A stretch of 64,000 nucleotides of DNA from NCBI RefSeq assembly GCF_010550245.1, contig NZ_JAAGLU010000045.1, positions 1-64,000 of the forward strand, written 5' to 3'. Under the pieces are notes generated by a model that saw nothing but the letters and a program-made list of their open reading frames with translations, had not been told where the DNA came from and made no database searches. This DNA comes from Streptomyces sp. SID12501 (GTDB taxonomy: Bacteria; Actinomycetota; Actinomycetes; Streptomycetales; Streptomycetaceae). The position numbers and the translations under genes were made by a program. This document shows, piece by piece, positions 1-7,726 of this stretch; position 1 is the stretch's first letter; every line of letters begins with the position of its first letter.

Positions 1-1
1 C

Positions 2-106
2 CGGACCTGGCTGGCCATGCACTGGCACCGCTGGCGCACCCGCCACCAGACCCGAGCCCGAACCAGCCACTACCGCACCCGAACCGCCCGCGCTCACTCA
101 CCGTGA
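2..106 (+). CDS. Transposase C-terminal fragment (cut by window edge)
   Basis: Frame 2 is open from the window edge to a TGA at 104-106 and gives 34 residues rich in W, R and H (ending RTARAHSP). The W..W.R.RHQ.RAR.SHYR pattern resembles the tail of IS701-type transposases of Streptomyces, as I remember them. There is too little sequence to say more, and whether the gene is intact to the left cannot be seen. Its place beside broken genes fits a region hit by insertion sequences. Confidence 0.4.
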   Translation, partial: RTWLAMHWHRWRTRHQTRARTSHYRTRTARAHSP

Positions 107-308
107 AACCACCGGCTGTAGTACTAGTGGCGTCGTGGGCCAGACCGAGCCGCCGCTCTCTTGCTGGAGCGTGGAGATGAGGCATTCGCCCCATATGTGA
201 CACTTGTCTGTAAAGACGCTGCGGTGGTCCCGGCTCTTCCGGAATTCGAGGACGTTCGGCAGCCTCTCGAACATGGACCATGACGGTCGGGGCGAAGTTC
301 TCGTTCGG

Positions 309-488
309 TCAGAGGAGCTTGTTCATGCGCACTTCACGGATCTCGCCGATGCCCACCGACAGCAGCTTCGCGAGCCTGGCCGCCTTGGCGGTGGCCACGC
401 CGAGAGGCTTGATCGTCCCCGTGTTCGCGACGCGGCCACCGCCCTCGTCATACGTCAGCCGCGCTGCCTGCGTGAACACCCGCCTCAT
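309..488 (-). pseudogene. Frameshifted remnant downstream of the sigma relic
   Basis: Two overlapping minus frames look like one broken gene. A start with a good ribosome site (GGAGGAACGC before ATG at 574-576) overlaps the stop of the sigma relic (ATGA) and runs 42 residues to a stop at 448-450. The better-looking continuation (VFTQAARLTYDEGGG...) lies in another frame and ends at 309. The product is not recognised. Genes in this place after SigE-family ECF sigma factors are often anti-sigma or secreted proteins, so this may be such a gene, shortened and frameshifted. Confidence 0.35.
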
Positions 489-572
489 ACCGCCCCCAGT
501 CGGCGGAGATTCCGTCCACGGCCCACCCGAGGAGCTGCCGCCCCTCCAGCCACGTCTCGACCTCGTCGACGC

Positions 573-755
573 TCATACGCGTTCCTCCCGCATCCCGGCC
601 GTCATGGCCGCGATCCCCCTGGCCGTGTGGCTCTTCACCGTGCCCACCCGCATCCCCAGCAGATCAGCGGTGTTCGTGACGTTGAGGTCCTCCCAGTAGC
701 TCAGCGCCAGTACCGCCAGCTACTTGGACGTGAGTTCCGCTAGATCGGCCCGCGC
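573..755 (-). pseudogene. ECF sigma-70 factor remnant (region 4 only, amber stop)
   Basis: Translated on the minus strand, the stretch reads as sigma region 4.2 of the SigE/SigM-like ECF group: LAVLALSYWEDLNVTNTADL, then LLGMRVGTVKSHTARGI, ending REERV. A TAG at 720-722 sits where the family usually has Gln (CAG), so ELTSK and LAVLALSYWEDL are split by a single-base nonsense change. Regions 1-3 are missing; the sequence upstream becomes unrelated about 100 bp before the TnpB gene end. The stop overlaps the start of the next remnant (ATGA), as in an original operon. The gene is dead both by truncation and by the stop. Confidence 0.7.
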
Positions 756-884
756 CATCATCCCGCGCCGCTGTTCACCGGCGCCCTGGCTATGTCCGGA
801 ACATCCTAGTATGCGCGCTCGCCCCGCCAGAAGGGCGGCAAACCATACGAGCTGAAGGACAGCGTGACAAGGCCGGCAACTACC

Positions 885-2682
885 GTTCCTAGAGACTGAG
901 CGGGAGTGAGTCCTGTTGCCAGAACTCATGCTCGGCCGAACGCCCCGGACGGTGTTGGGCGTTCTGGTTGCCCGCGTTCGCTCCGCGTCCGGCGCCGACG
1001 GATCGTGTCCGTGGTCCGGGAATGCGGGGGCGGGTTCCCTCACACCCAGGAACACGCCGATCGGCCTGGACGGTCCGATGCCCCTGCTCATCACTCCGGT
1101 GAGCAGGGGGCGGTGCCGTCCGACGCCGGATCGGGTGTCCCTGGGCGCGCCTTCCGATCGCCACGGCAGCAGCATCGTGACGAGTGGTCTTGCGAGTCGT
1201 GCTGGTGAGCGGTTTCTGCCAGTGCTGGGCACCCCAGCGGCTGGTGTAGGCCGGGTCGACGGCGATGACCACGACGCCTGTCTGGACGGCCATCGAGGAC
1301 AGCCGGGCGCGGAGTTTCCCGGTGGGCATGCCGGAGATCAGCTGCCGGAAGCGCTTCTTGCGGCCGTGCTTCTCCCGGGTCTTCTCGGCGGCGAAGTCCA
1401 GGTCCTCCACCGCGATCGCGCGCACACCACAATCTCTGGCCCAGTACAGCAGGCGGGTGAGGGCGTGGCGGACCTGCGCGTCACGGTGCTCGGCGGTACC
1501 GGACAGGTCGTAGAAGAAACGGCGCGGGGCGCCGGTCGGGTTGCCGTGCACGTCCAGCTGCCAGGCGGCCAGGTGGTCGGCGTTCATGTCGACGCCGATC
1601 ACGCCATGGGCGAGCGCAGCCTCGATCGGGATGGCCGGGGTGACGGGGGTCTGCCACGAGGCCGTCAGGTACCAGCGGTCCCGGCCGGTATCCAGGTGGA
1701 TGCGGTAGGCCACAGCCCGGTCGGCCGCGACCCGGTCCGCCCACTCACCGCCTCTGTGCGCGAACACGACCCGGCAGGCCAGGACATACCGCCCGTACGG
1801 GGCGTTCGCCAGATACGCGAGCGGCGCGGGGAGTTTGATGCTCACCTCACCCTCGGGGCTGATACGGATCGTCTCGTTGCCGTAGCGCTTGCCCGACTCA
1901 CCGTCCGCCTGGCAGAACCAGCGCTCCGCCTCCCAGCCCCGGCGCCACTCGCCTTTGGTGAATCCGGCCTCGTCCAGGTGGTGGCGGGTGCGGGCCAGTT
2001 GCTTGCCGCCCCGTACGACGTGCACGACTCCTGCCTCACGGTCGGCCCGCGCGGCAGACAGCCGGTCCTCAAGCACCCGCAGCCGCCGGGACTTCGCATG
2101 CCACTCCCGCCGCGACCGGTAACCGCCCGGTGCCCGCTTGGCCCCCTTTTGCCCGACCGGCTGGGACAGTCGCTGCTCGATGGTGCGGATGCCCGCTTCC
2201 AGGTTCTGGATGTGCGCCAGCTGGCAGCGACGGGCCAGCGCCCACTGGTCATGAGTGGCTTTGGTGATACTGCCCGCCCATCGCGACGACGACAGGGCCG
2301 TCAGTCCCCGCTTGCGTCCCGCCCACGTCTCAGCGGAGTGCTCCAGGCCGTCCCGACAGCGCGCCTTGAGGTCCTTCGAGGCCAGCGACCCCAGATGCCC
2401 GCCCATCAGACGCAGCACCTTCCCATCGTCCGGTGTCAGCTTCTTGAAACGGGTCCGGACGGCCACACCACTCGGACCTGACGCGACGAACGGCGACGCC
2501 AAGTCCCTCAGTTCACCCATCCCGTCACCCCCGCCCAACCCCACGCGAAGCCCCCTGCCACTGCTTCCAACGAGCAGTTCCACAGAAGGTCACGCATTCG
2601 ATGCAAGAACGTCAGTTCCTAGCTGAAAACCGACACCCGGCCGAGGCGCGCGACACCGACCACCGGCACTCACTCCCGCTCA
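885..2682. mobile_element. Solitary TnpB-type element, ends uncertain
   Basis: The TnpB gene stands alone between two truncated host genes, the sigma relic on the left and the ABC ATPase fragment on the right, so this interval probably marks an insertion with later deletion. The 8-mer GTTCCTAG occurs at 885-892 and 2615-2622. The 15-mer TGAGCGGGAGTGAGT at 897-911 recurs inverted at 2668-2682. No TnpA (HUH) or serine recombinase gene is present, so the element could move only with help in trans. The true ends cannot be fixed from one sequence. Confidence 0.4.
889..2520 (-). CDS. TnpB-like RuvC nuclease (IS605/IS1341-type), zinc ribbon absent
   Basis: The 543-residue protein belongs to the TnpB superfamily, the RNA-guided nucleases of IS200/IS605 and IS607 elements. 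Visible RuvC residues are D311 ([11 protein letters not shown]), E372 (AVEDLDF) and D449 ([12 protein letters not shown]), so the triad looks complete. The PAYTS motif ([14 protein letters not shown]) is present, but the usual CxxC...CxxC zinc ribbon after it is replaced by W/H-containing sequence without Cys. A family of Streptomyces proteins with this feature exists as far as I recall. The ATG at 2518-2520 is preferred because GGGGGTGA lies just before it; a GTG at 2583 would add 21 residues. A guide (omega) RNA would be expected over the gene's 3' end at the left side. Confidence 0.8.
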   Translation of the reverse strand: MGELRDLASPFVASGPSGVAVRTRFKKLTPDDGKVLRLMGGHLGSLASKDLKARCRDGLEHSAETWAGRKRGLTALSSSRWAGSITKATHDQWALARRCQLAHIQNLEAGIRTIEQRLSQPVGQKGAKRAPGGYRSRREWHAKSRRLRVLEDRLSAARADREAGVVHVVRGGKQLARTRHHLDEAGFTKGEWRRGWEAERWFCQADGESGKRYGNETIRISPEGEVSIKLPAPLAYLANAPYGRYVLACRVVFAHRGGEWADRVAADRAVAYRIHLDTGRDRWYLTASWQTPVTPAIPIEAALAHGVIGVDMNADHLAAWQLDVHGNPTGAPRRFFYDLSGTAEHRDAQVRHALTRLLYWARDCGVRAIAVEDLDFAAEKTREKHGRKKRFRQLISGMPTGKLRARLSSMAVQTGVVVIAVDPAYTSRWGAQHWQKPLTSTTRKTTRHDAAAVAIGRRAQGHPIRRRTAPPPAHRSDEQGHRTVQADRRVPGCEGTRPRIPGPRTRSVGAGRGANAGNQNAQHRPGRSAEHEFWQQDSLPLSL

Positions 2683-2702
2683 CCAAAACCCCCTTGAACA
2701 CA

Positions 2703-3011
2703 CTCCAGCGGCAGCAGCGCGTCGCCATCGCCCGGGCCCTGGCCATGGACCCGAAGCTGATGCTGTTCGACGAGCCGACCTCGGCCCTGGACCCGGAGCT
2801 GGTCGGTGACGTCCTGGACGTCATGCGCGACCTGGCCGAGTCCGGTATGACGATGGTCGTCGTCACCCACGAGATGGGCTTCGCCCGTGAGGTCGGCGAC
2901 AGCCTCGTCTTCATGGACGGAGGCGTGGTCGTCGAGTCCGGCAACCCGCGCGACGTCCTGACGAACCCGCAGCACGAACGGACACAGTCCTTCCTGTCCA
3001 AGGTGCTCTGA
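2703..3011 (+). pseudogene. Amino-acid ABC transporter ATPase, C-terminal fragment
   Basis: Only the last 102 residues of a GlnQ/GluA-type ATPase remain. The fragment begins inside the signature region ([18 protein letters not shown], from an original SGGQQQR), then has Walker B ([14 protein letters not shown]) and the switch His (VVVTHEMGF). The Walker A half is gone, so it cannot bind ATP normally. The frame stays open upstream to 2601, but that part shows no ABC homology and carries the TnpB-end-like sequence. No permease or binding protein of the system lies nearby. This is the right-hand partner of the sigma relic: both genes lose homology at the TnpB insertion. Confidence 0.8.
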
Positions 3012-3048
3012 CCACAGCAGAGACGACCGCGGACATACAGCGGACATA

Positions 3049-3087
3049 CGGAAGAGGCGGTGCGAGATCCTCGTACCGCCTCTTCCG
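3049..3087 (+). terminator. Perfect 13-bp hairpin terminator
   Basis: CGGAAGAGGCGGT at 3049-3061 pairs exactly with ACCGCCTCTTCCG at 3075-3087 around a 13-nt loop. It lies between the ABC fragment and the convergent methyltransferase gene, so it can serve both strands. No T-run follows, as is usual in Streptomyces. Confidence 0.75.
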
Positions 3088-3097
3088 CGTGCCCGGG

Positions 3098-3877
3098 TCA
3101 CATGAGCGCGAGCAGCAGCGTGTCCGAGGGTGAGCACCACACGGGACGCGCCTCCGCGAACCCCTTCTCGCGGAGCACGCGCGCGTGCCACCCGGCGGAG
3201 GGCATGTCGCCTTCGGCGTGCTCGCCGTAGATCTCGAAGCGGCGGGCGGTCGGCCCGGCGAGGACGGGGTCCTGGGCGGCGAGCCGCCACCATTCCGCCC
3301 AGTCGACGGCGCCGCTGTGTTTGGCCTGATCCATACGTACGTGGCGCAGTGCGCGCTCCGCCGCGTTGATCCGGGGCGTGCTGTCGTCGATCATGTGGTC
3401 CGCGTTCATGAACAGACCGCCGCCGCGGACGAGCTCCGCGATCCGGCCGTAGAGGTCCGCGAGGGGTTCGCTGTGCAGCCAGTGCAGGGCGGTGGCGGTC
3501 ACAACGGCGTCGTACGAGTCGTACGGCAGCCCGCTCGTCCACCGCGGGTCCTTGAGGTCGGCCGTGACGAAGGTGACCCGGTCGTCGCCCGCGAAGGTGC
3601 CCTCGGCGATGGCGAGGAGCGCCGGGTCGAGGTCGACGCCGACGCTTGTGGCCTGCGGGAACCGGTCGAGCAGCCGGGACGTGATACTTCCCGTGCCGCA
3701 TGCGAGGTCGAGCACGCGCGGGGCGGGGCCGACGAGGGCCTCGACCATGTCGAGCATGATCCGGAACCGATCCTCACGGTCCGGCATGTACCACTCCTGC
3801 TGCCGGTCCCAGCTCGCCTGCCAGGCATTCCAGTCGGTTCCGGTGTTCGTCCCGTTGGTGCCGGTGGTGGTGGTCAT
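3098..3877 (-). CDS. Class I SAM-dependent methyltransferase
   Basis: This 259-residue protein has the Rossmann methyltransferase motifs in order: RVLDLACGTGS (motif I, about residue 54), VGVDLDPALL (acidic end of beta-2), DAVVTATALHWLH (motif IV region) and LVRGGGLFMNADHM (post motif). The first 15 residues are a Thr/Gly/Asn-rich leader. The ATG has GGGGAGAGG six bases upstream. The substrate is unknown; the HWLH motif is common in small-molecule methyltransferases related to trans-aconitate and ubiquinone enzymes. It is transcribed away from the CGNR gene with a 128-bp shared promoter region. Confidence 0.85.
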   Translation of the reverse strand: MTTTTGTNGTNTGTDWNAWQASWDRQQEWYMPDREDRFRIMLDMVEALVGPAPRVLDLACGTGSITSRLLDRFPQATSVGVDLDPALLAIAEGTFAGDDRVTFVTADLKDPRWTSGLPYDSYDAVVTATALHWLHSEPLADLYGRIAELVRGGGLFMNADHMIDDSTPRINAAERALRHVRMDQAKHSGAVDWAEWWRLAAQDPVLAGPTARRFEIYGEHAEGDMPSAGWHARVLREKGFAEARPVWCSPSDTLLLALM

Positions 3878-4005
3878 GGCAAGCCTCTCCCCGTCGGTCA
3901 GTCACTCGCTCGCCCGCTTCGAACGCATGCGTAATACCCTGGAAGCAATATCAGCCGTTACTTCCCCGCATCCACGACCATAGAGCGCCCTCGTAAGGAC
4001 TACAA

Positions 4006-4635
4006 GTGGAACTGGCCTATTACTCGGACTACGCCGTGCGCCTCGTCAACACCGAGGAACCGGCCCGCGGAAAGGACTCGCTGACCTCGATCGACGCCGT
4101 TCGCGATCTCTTCGGCGCCAACCAGCAGGCCGCCCGCCGCGCCACCGACGCCGACGTGACCCGCTTCCGCTCCGTACGGGCCCGTCTGCGCGCGGTCTTC
4201 GAGGCGGCGGACACGGGCGACGAGACGCTCTCGGTGGACCTGCTGAACTCGCTCCTGCTGGAGTTCCCGGTGAGCCCGCAGATCTCCGGACACGACTTCC
4301 GGGACGACGACGGCCGCCCGCTGTGGCACATGCACCTCGCCGACCACCCGTCGAACGCGACGGCGGGCTTCGCGGCCATCGCCGCCATGGGCCTGGCCTT
4401 CCACCTCACCGAGTATGGCGTGGACCGTCTCGGCCTCTGCGAGGCGCCGCCCTGCCGCAACGCCTACCTCGACACCTCGACGAACCGCTCCCGCCGCTAC
4501 TGCTCCGACCGCTGCGCGACCCGGGCCAACGTGGCCGCCTACCGCGCCCGCAAGCGCCTGGAGGCGGACCGGTCCGAGAAGACGGGCCTGGCGGCCGACA
4601 CCGCCCAGCGCAGCAGCGTCAGCGGCGAGCGCTGA
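4006..4635 (+). CDS. CGNR zinc-finger (ABATE-domain) regulator
   Basis: This 209-residue protein has an N-terminal ABATE-type helical region (YAVRLVNTEEP, AVRDLFGANQQAARRAT) and a C-terminal CGNR zinc finger (LCEAPPCRNAYLD, then RRYCSDRCATRANVAAYRAR at about 145-188). Such proteins are putative stress-linked transcription regulators that bind DNA through the C-terminal finger. The classical CGNR tetrad reads C-R-N here (PPCRNAYLD), with Cys and Asn kept. Start GTG has TAAGGAC just upstream. Its 3' end overlaps the sodX gene tail to tail by 97 bp, so the two transcripts are antisense at their ends. A link to nickel or superoxide response is only suggested by position. Confidence 0.85.
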   Translation: MELAYYSDYAVRLVNTEEPARGKDSLTSIDAVRDLFGANQQAARRATDADVTRFRSVRARLRAVFEAADTGDETLSVDLLNSLLLEFPVSPQISGHDFRDDDGRPLWHMHLADHPSNATAGFAAIAAMGLAFHLTEYGVDRLGLCEAPPCRNAYLDTSTNRSRRYCSDRCATRANVAAYRARKRLEADRSEKTGLAADTAQRSSVSGER

Positions 4636-4997
4636 CCGGGCTTGAGCGGCCGGTAGCGGAACCGGACCCTGCCCAGGATCAGATCGTGCGGCACTGTGCC
4701 GTAGTCGGTGCTGTCGCCGCCGGCGAAGGAATTGTCCCCGAGCACCCACCAGCCGCCCTCACGGCGCTCCGCGGCCCGTTTGACGACCAGCAGATCCTGC
4801 TGGAACGGATGACGCAGGACGACGATGTCCCCGGCCCTGACCCGGTTCCCGTACCGCACCACGAGAAAGTCGCCGGGATACAGCGTGGGCACCATGGACG
4901 GCCCGTTCACCGCGACCCATCCGAAGTGCTTCGCAGCCCCTCGGCGCTCGCTCCCGTGTTCGCTTCCGTGTTCACTCTCCTGCGACAGCTCCGGCAT
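4539..4997 (-). CDS. sodX: Nickel-type superoxide dismutase maturation protease (S26)
   Basis: SodX is the signal-peptidase-like enzyme thought to remove the propeptide of SodN so that the new N-terminus HCDLPC can bind nickel. The S26 dyad is visible: Ser in VNGPSMVPTLYPGDF and Lys in LLVVKRAAER, with the later box VLGDNSFAGGDSTDYG. No transmembrane helix is apparent, unlike most signal peptidases, which fits a cytoplasmic job on SodN. The ATG at 4995-4997 follows GGGAGGTG; an upstream in-frame ATG (5018) is less likely. It is divergent from sodN across about 140 bp. The last 97 bp overlap the CGNR gene. Confidence 0.92.
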   Translation of the reverse strand: MPELSQESEHGSEHGSERRGAAKHFGWVAVNGPSMVPTLYPGDFLVVRYGNRVRAGDIVVLRHPFQQDLLVVKRAAERREGGWWVLGDNSFAGGDSTDYGTVPHDLILGRVRFRYRPLKPGQRSPLTLLRWAVSAARPVFSDRSASRRLRAR

Positions 4998-5140
4998 CCC
5001 GGCACCTCCCCGGTCCATCCTCCACCAGTCCCGGTCTGAGCCCCTACTTTTGTCCTAAGCCCATGGGGGCACTCGCGAAAACCCCTCTCTCAGGGAGTAA
5101 TGTCCAACCTGAGAAGACGATCACGAGGAAGGAACGCTCC

Positions 5141-5536
5141 ATGCTTTCCCGCCTGTTTGCCCCCAAGGTCAAGGTCAGTGCACACTGCGACCTGCCCTGC
5201 GGTGTTTACGACCCGGCCCAGGCCCGCATTGAGGCGGAGTCGGTGAAGGCCGTGCAGGACAAAATGGCAGCCAACGACGACCCGCACTTCCAGGCGCGCG
5301 CCACCGTCATCAAGGAGCAGCGCGCAGAGCTCGCCAAGCACCACGTTTCGGTCCTGTGGAGCGACTACTTCAAGCCGCCGCACTTCGAGAAGTACCCGGA
5401 GCTGCACCAGCTGGTCAACGACGCCCTGAAGGCCCTCTCGGCCGCCAAGGCGTCCACCGACCCGGCGACGGGCCAGAAGGCGCTGGACTACATCGCCCAG
5501 ATCGACAAGATCTTCTGGGAGACGAAGAAGGCCTGA
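5141..5536 (+). CDS. sodN: Nickel superoxide dismutase
   Basis: SodN converts superoxide to oxygen and peroxide in the cytoplasm as a nickel homohexamer. The 131-residue precursor has a 14-residue propeptide (MLSRLFAPKVKVSA) followed by the nickel hook HCDLPCGVYDPAQAR: after cleavage His1, Cys2 and Cys6 coordinate Ni. Length and sequence match the family. The ATG at 5141 follows GAGGAAGGAA; a longer in-frame ORF from 5063 has no support. In S. coelicolor the gene responds to nickel and its mRNA is also targeted by the s-SodF small RNA; the sequence here shows no obvious Nur box that I can assign. Confidence 0.97.
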   Translation: MLSRLFAPKVKVSAHCDLPCGVYDPAQARIEAESVKAVQDKMAANDDPHFQARATVIKEQRAELAKHHVSVLWSDYFKPPHFEKYPELHQLVNDALKALSAAKASTDPATGQKALDYIAQIDKIFWETKKA

Positions 5537-5551
5537 TGCAAGCCTTCCTCG

Positions 5552-5584
5552 AAGGGCCGGTCGAAGGCTGACCGGCCCTTTTCC
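5552..5584 (+). terminator. sodN terminator
   Basis: AAGGGCCGGTC (5552-5562) and GACCGGCCCTT (5570-5580) form an 11-bp perfect stem with a 7-nt loop, followed by TT. It starts 15 bp after the sodN stop. Just beyond, a 19-nt unit (CCTGTCCCGGCTCGTTCAC) occurs twice. Confidence 0.85.
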
Positions 5585-5660
5585 CTGTCCCGGCTCGTTC
5601 ACCTGTCCCGGCTCGTTCACCTCTCCCTGCCATTTCCCTGCCCCGGCCACGTCGGCCCGC

Positions 5661-6476
5661 TCAACGCCTGCAGACGAGAATCCCCGCCCGGCAGGTGACC
5701 TCGAACACGCCCTCGCGGGCGATCCGGTCGGTGACGATGGCGCGGGCCCGCTCGATCGTCGCGTCGAAGGGCGTGTCGTACTGGTCCGCCCAGGCCCGGT
5801 AGGACGCCAGGTACGCGACGACCGGCTCTGGTTCACGGACCGTGACGGTGCTGGGCAGCTCGATCGTCCGCACCCGGCCGAACTCCTCCCCGAGGAAGCC
5901 CGGGGCCTTCTCCAGGGAGAAACGGGCCCCGATCGAGAACCGGGCCGGTTCCTGTCCGGTGCCGAGCACGTCGCTCGCGGCCCGCTGCCAGAGGTCGTCG
6001 AGTTCGGCCTTGTCCCGCTCGCTGTTGGTGGAGGCGATCACCAGCCCGTCACGGGCGACGACGCGCGCCAACTCCCGCACCGCCTGCGGGATGTCGGGCA
6101 CGTGGTACAGCATGTGCAGTGCCAGGGCGGCGTCCACGCTCCCCGTGGCCAGCGGCAGCCGCGTGACATCCGCCACGGCGACCGGGCCTGGGACGGTGAC
6201 AAGGATGCCGGGCGAGATGTCCAGGCCGACCGTGGACAGGGCGGGCCGGTCCTCGCGCAGTCGCTGGACGTACTTTCCGTTGCCGCAGCCGACGTCGACC
6301 ACGCGCCCGCTCCCCCGCACACCGCTCAGCTGCTCGACGACGACGCCCGACAGGTCATGACGGGGCGTCTGCCACTGGTAGAGCGACTGCCGGGCTGCCA
6401 GGTCCCGGTCGCTGCTGTACGCGCTTCCGGCGAGGCGGACGCGGTCGGTGCCGGCGGCTGCGGTGCGTTCGGTCAC
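5661..6476 (-). CDS. Class I SAM-dependent methyltransferase
   Basis: This 271-residue protein carries VVDVGCGNGKYVQRL (SAM motif I, about residue 58), VGLDISPGI (motif II) and AALALHMLYHVPDI (motif IV), the set seen in UbiE/BioC-like enzymes. The substrate is unknown. GTG start at 6474-6476 is preceded by GGGAG. It is the last gene of a minus-strand run with ppk2, a small membrane protein and pit. A (GGGTGC)n tract separates it from ppk2, so cotranscription is possible but not certain. Confidence 0.85.
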   Translation of the reverse strand: MTERTAAAGTDRVRLAGSAYSSDRDLAARQSLYQWQTPRHDLSGVVVEQLSGVRGSGRVVDVGCGNGKYVQRLREDRPALSTVGLDISPGILVTVPGPVAVADVTRLPLATGSVDAALALHMLYHVPDIPQAVRELARVVARDGLVIASTNSERDKAELDDLWQRAASDVLGTGQEPARFSIGARFSLEKAPGFLGEEFGRVRTIELPSTVTVREPEPVVAYLASYRAWADQYDTPFDATIERARAIVTDRIAREGVFEVTCRAGILVCRR

Positions 6477-6489
6477 GTCAGCGGCTCCC

Positions 6490-6530
6490 GGGTGCGGGTG
6501 CGGGTGCGGGTGCGGGTGCGGGTGCGGGTG
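6490..6530. repeat. GGGTGC hexamer tandem repeat
   Basis: Almost seven copies of GGGTGC in a row lie between the methyltransferase start and the ppk2 stop. It reads CGCACC on the transcribed strand. Such tracts often vary in copy number and this one sits just upstream of the methyltransferase ribosome site. Confidence 0.85.
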
Positions 6531-6539
6531 GGGCGGCGT

Positions 6540-7424
6540 TCACTCGCCGTCGTCGTCCTCCCCCGCCTCCAGCAGGTTCACCGCCGAGCCCACGATGCTC
6601 GGGTCCGGGCTGCCGACGACCTCCTCGTCCTTGCCCGTGTAGTCGAAGCGGGCCAGGACGCTGCGCATCGCCTCCACCCGCGCCCGCTTCTTGTCGTTGC
6701 TCTTCACCACCGTCCAGGGGGCCTGTTCGGTGTCCGTCGCACGGAACATGGCGACCTTGGCCGCCGTGTAGTCGTCCCAGCGGTCCAGGGAGGCGAGGTC
6801 CATGGGGCTCAGCTTCCACTGCCGTACGGGGTCGACCTGGCGGATCGTGAAACGCGTGCGCTGTTCGCCCTGGGAGACCGAGAACCAGAACTTGATCAGG
6901 TCGACGCCGTCGTCGACGAGCATGCGCTCGAACAGCGGGGCCTGACGGGTGAAGCGGCGGTACTCGTCGTCCGTGCAGAAGCCCATGACCCGCTCCACGC
7001 CGGCCCGGTTGTACCAGGACCGGTCGAAGAGGACTATCTCGCCTGCGGTCGGGAGGTGTTCGACGTACCGCTGGAAGTACCACTGGCCGCGTTCGCGTTC
7101 GGTGGGCTTCTCCAGGGCCACCACGCGGGCGCCGCGCGGGTTGAGATGCTCCGTGAAGCGCTTGATCGTGCCGCCTTTCCCGGCGGCGTCCCGGCCCTCG
7201 AAGACGACGACCAGCCGGCGTCCGGTCTGCTTGATCCAGCTCTGCAGCTTCAGCAGTTCGATCTGCTGGAGCCGCTTGTGCAGGTCGTACTCCCTGCGCT
7301 CCATGCGCTCGGGGTACGGGTAGTTCTCCCGCCAGGTCTCGACCGGCGTACCGTCCCGCCGGACGAGGACGGGTTCGTCGAGGTCGCTGTAGTCGACCTT
7401 CAGTCCGGACATAAGCGGTGTCAT
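6540..7424 (-). CDS. ppk2: Polyphosphate kinase 2
   Basis: PPK2 enzymes use polyphosphate to phosphorylate nucleotides (or the reverse). The 294-residue protein is a one-domain PPK2: Walker A GRDAAGKGG (residues 77-85), the EKPTERERGQWYFQRY lid region and Walker B-like LFDRSWYNRA (about 133-141), followed by GFC, QRTRFTIRQVDP and SPMDLASLDRW. The ATG at 7422-7424 follows GAGGAGG with ideal spacing; a TTG at 7460 is rejected. Next to it, on the same strand, are a small membrane protein and a PiT phosphate transporter, so uptake and polyphosphate use may be linked. Class (ADP, GDP or AMP acceptor) cannot be settled by eye. Confidence 0.93.
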   Translation of the reverse strand: MTPLMSGLKVDYSDLDEPVLVRRDGTPVETWRENYPYPERMERREYDLHKRLQQIELLKLQSWIKQTGRRLVVVFEGRDAAGKGGTIKRFTEHLNPRGARVVALEKPTERERGQWYFQRYVEHLPTAGEIVLFDRSWYNRAGVERVMGFCTDDEYRRFTRQAPLFERMLVDDGVDLIKFWFSVSQGEQRTRFTIRQVDPVRQWKLSPMDLASLDRWDDYTAAKVAMFRATDTEQAPWTVVKSNDKKRARVEAMRSVLARFDYTGKDEEVVGSPDPSIVGSAVNLLEAGEDDDGE

Positions 7425-7476
7425 ACCGTCGGCCTCCTCGGCATCGACATCAGCGGTCAATATCGATCAACAGTGG

Positions 7477-7710
7477 TCAGTGGAACTGCGGCACGATCAG
7501 ATAGATGCCGTACGCGACCACGGCCGCACATGCCAGGAAGCACAGCCCCGCCTGGGCGAACCCGAGCGTGTGGGTACCTCCGTCATTCTCGCGCGCACTC
7601 TCGACCCGGGCGAGTCCGAGGACGCCGAACGCGAAGACGACGACCACGGCGACGGTGACCCCGAGGCTCACGGCGGCCACCTGGCCCAGTGCGGTCCAGT
7701 CCAGCTTCAT
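7477..7710 (-). CDS. Small two-helix membrane protein
   Basis: The 77-residue product has two hydrophobic helices (about residues 8-32 and 51-72) separated by a polar loop with RVESARENDGGTH. It starts with GAGGGAGAA upstream of the ATG and lies 16 bp from the pit gene stop, so it is probably in the pit operon. Small proteins of this kind are commonly found beside PiT transporters in Streptomyces. Function unknown; an accessory role in phosphate transport is only inferred from position. Confidence 0.8.
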   Translation of the reverse strand: MKLDWTALGQVAAVSLGVTVAVVVVFAFGVLGLARVESARENDGGTHTLGFAQAGLCFLACAAVVAYGIYLIVPQFH

Positions 7711-7726
7711 GTGGGTTCTCCCTCGC

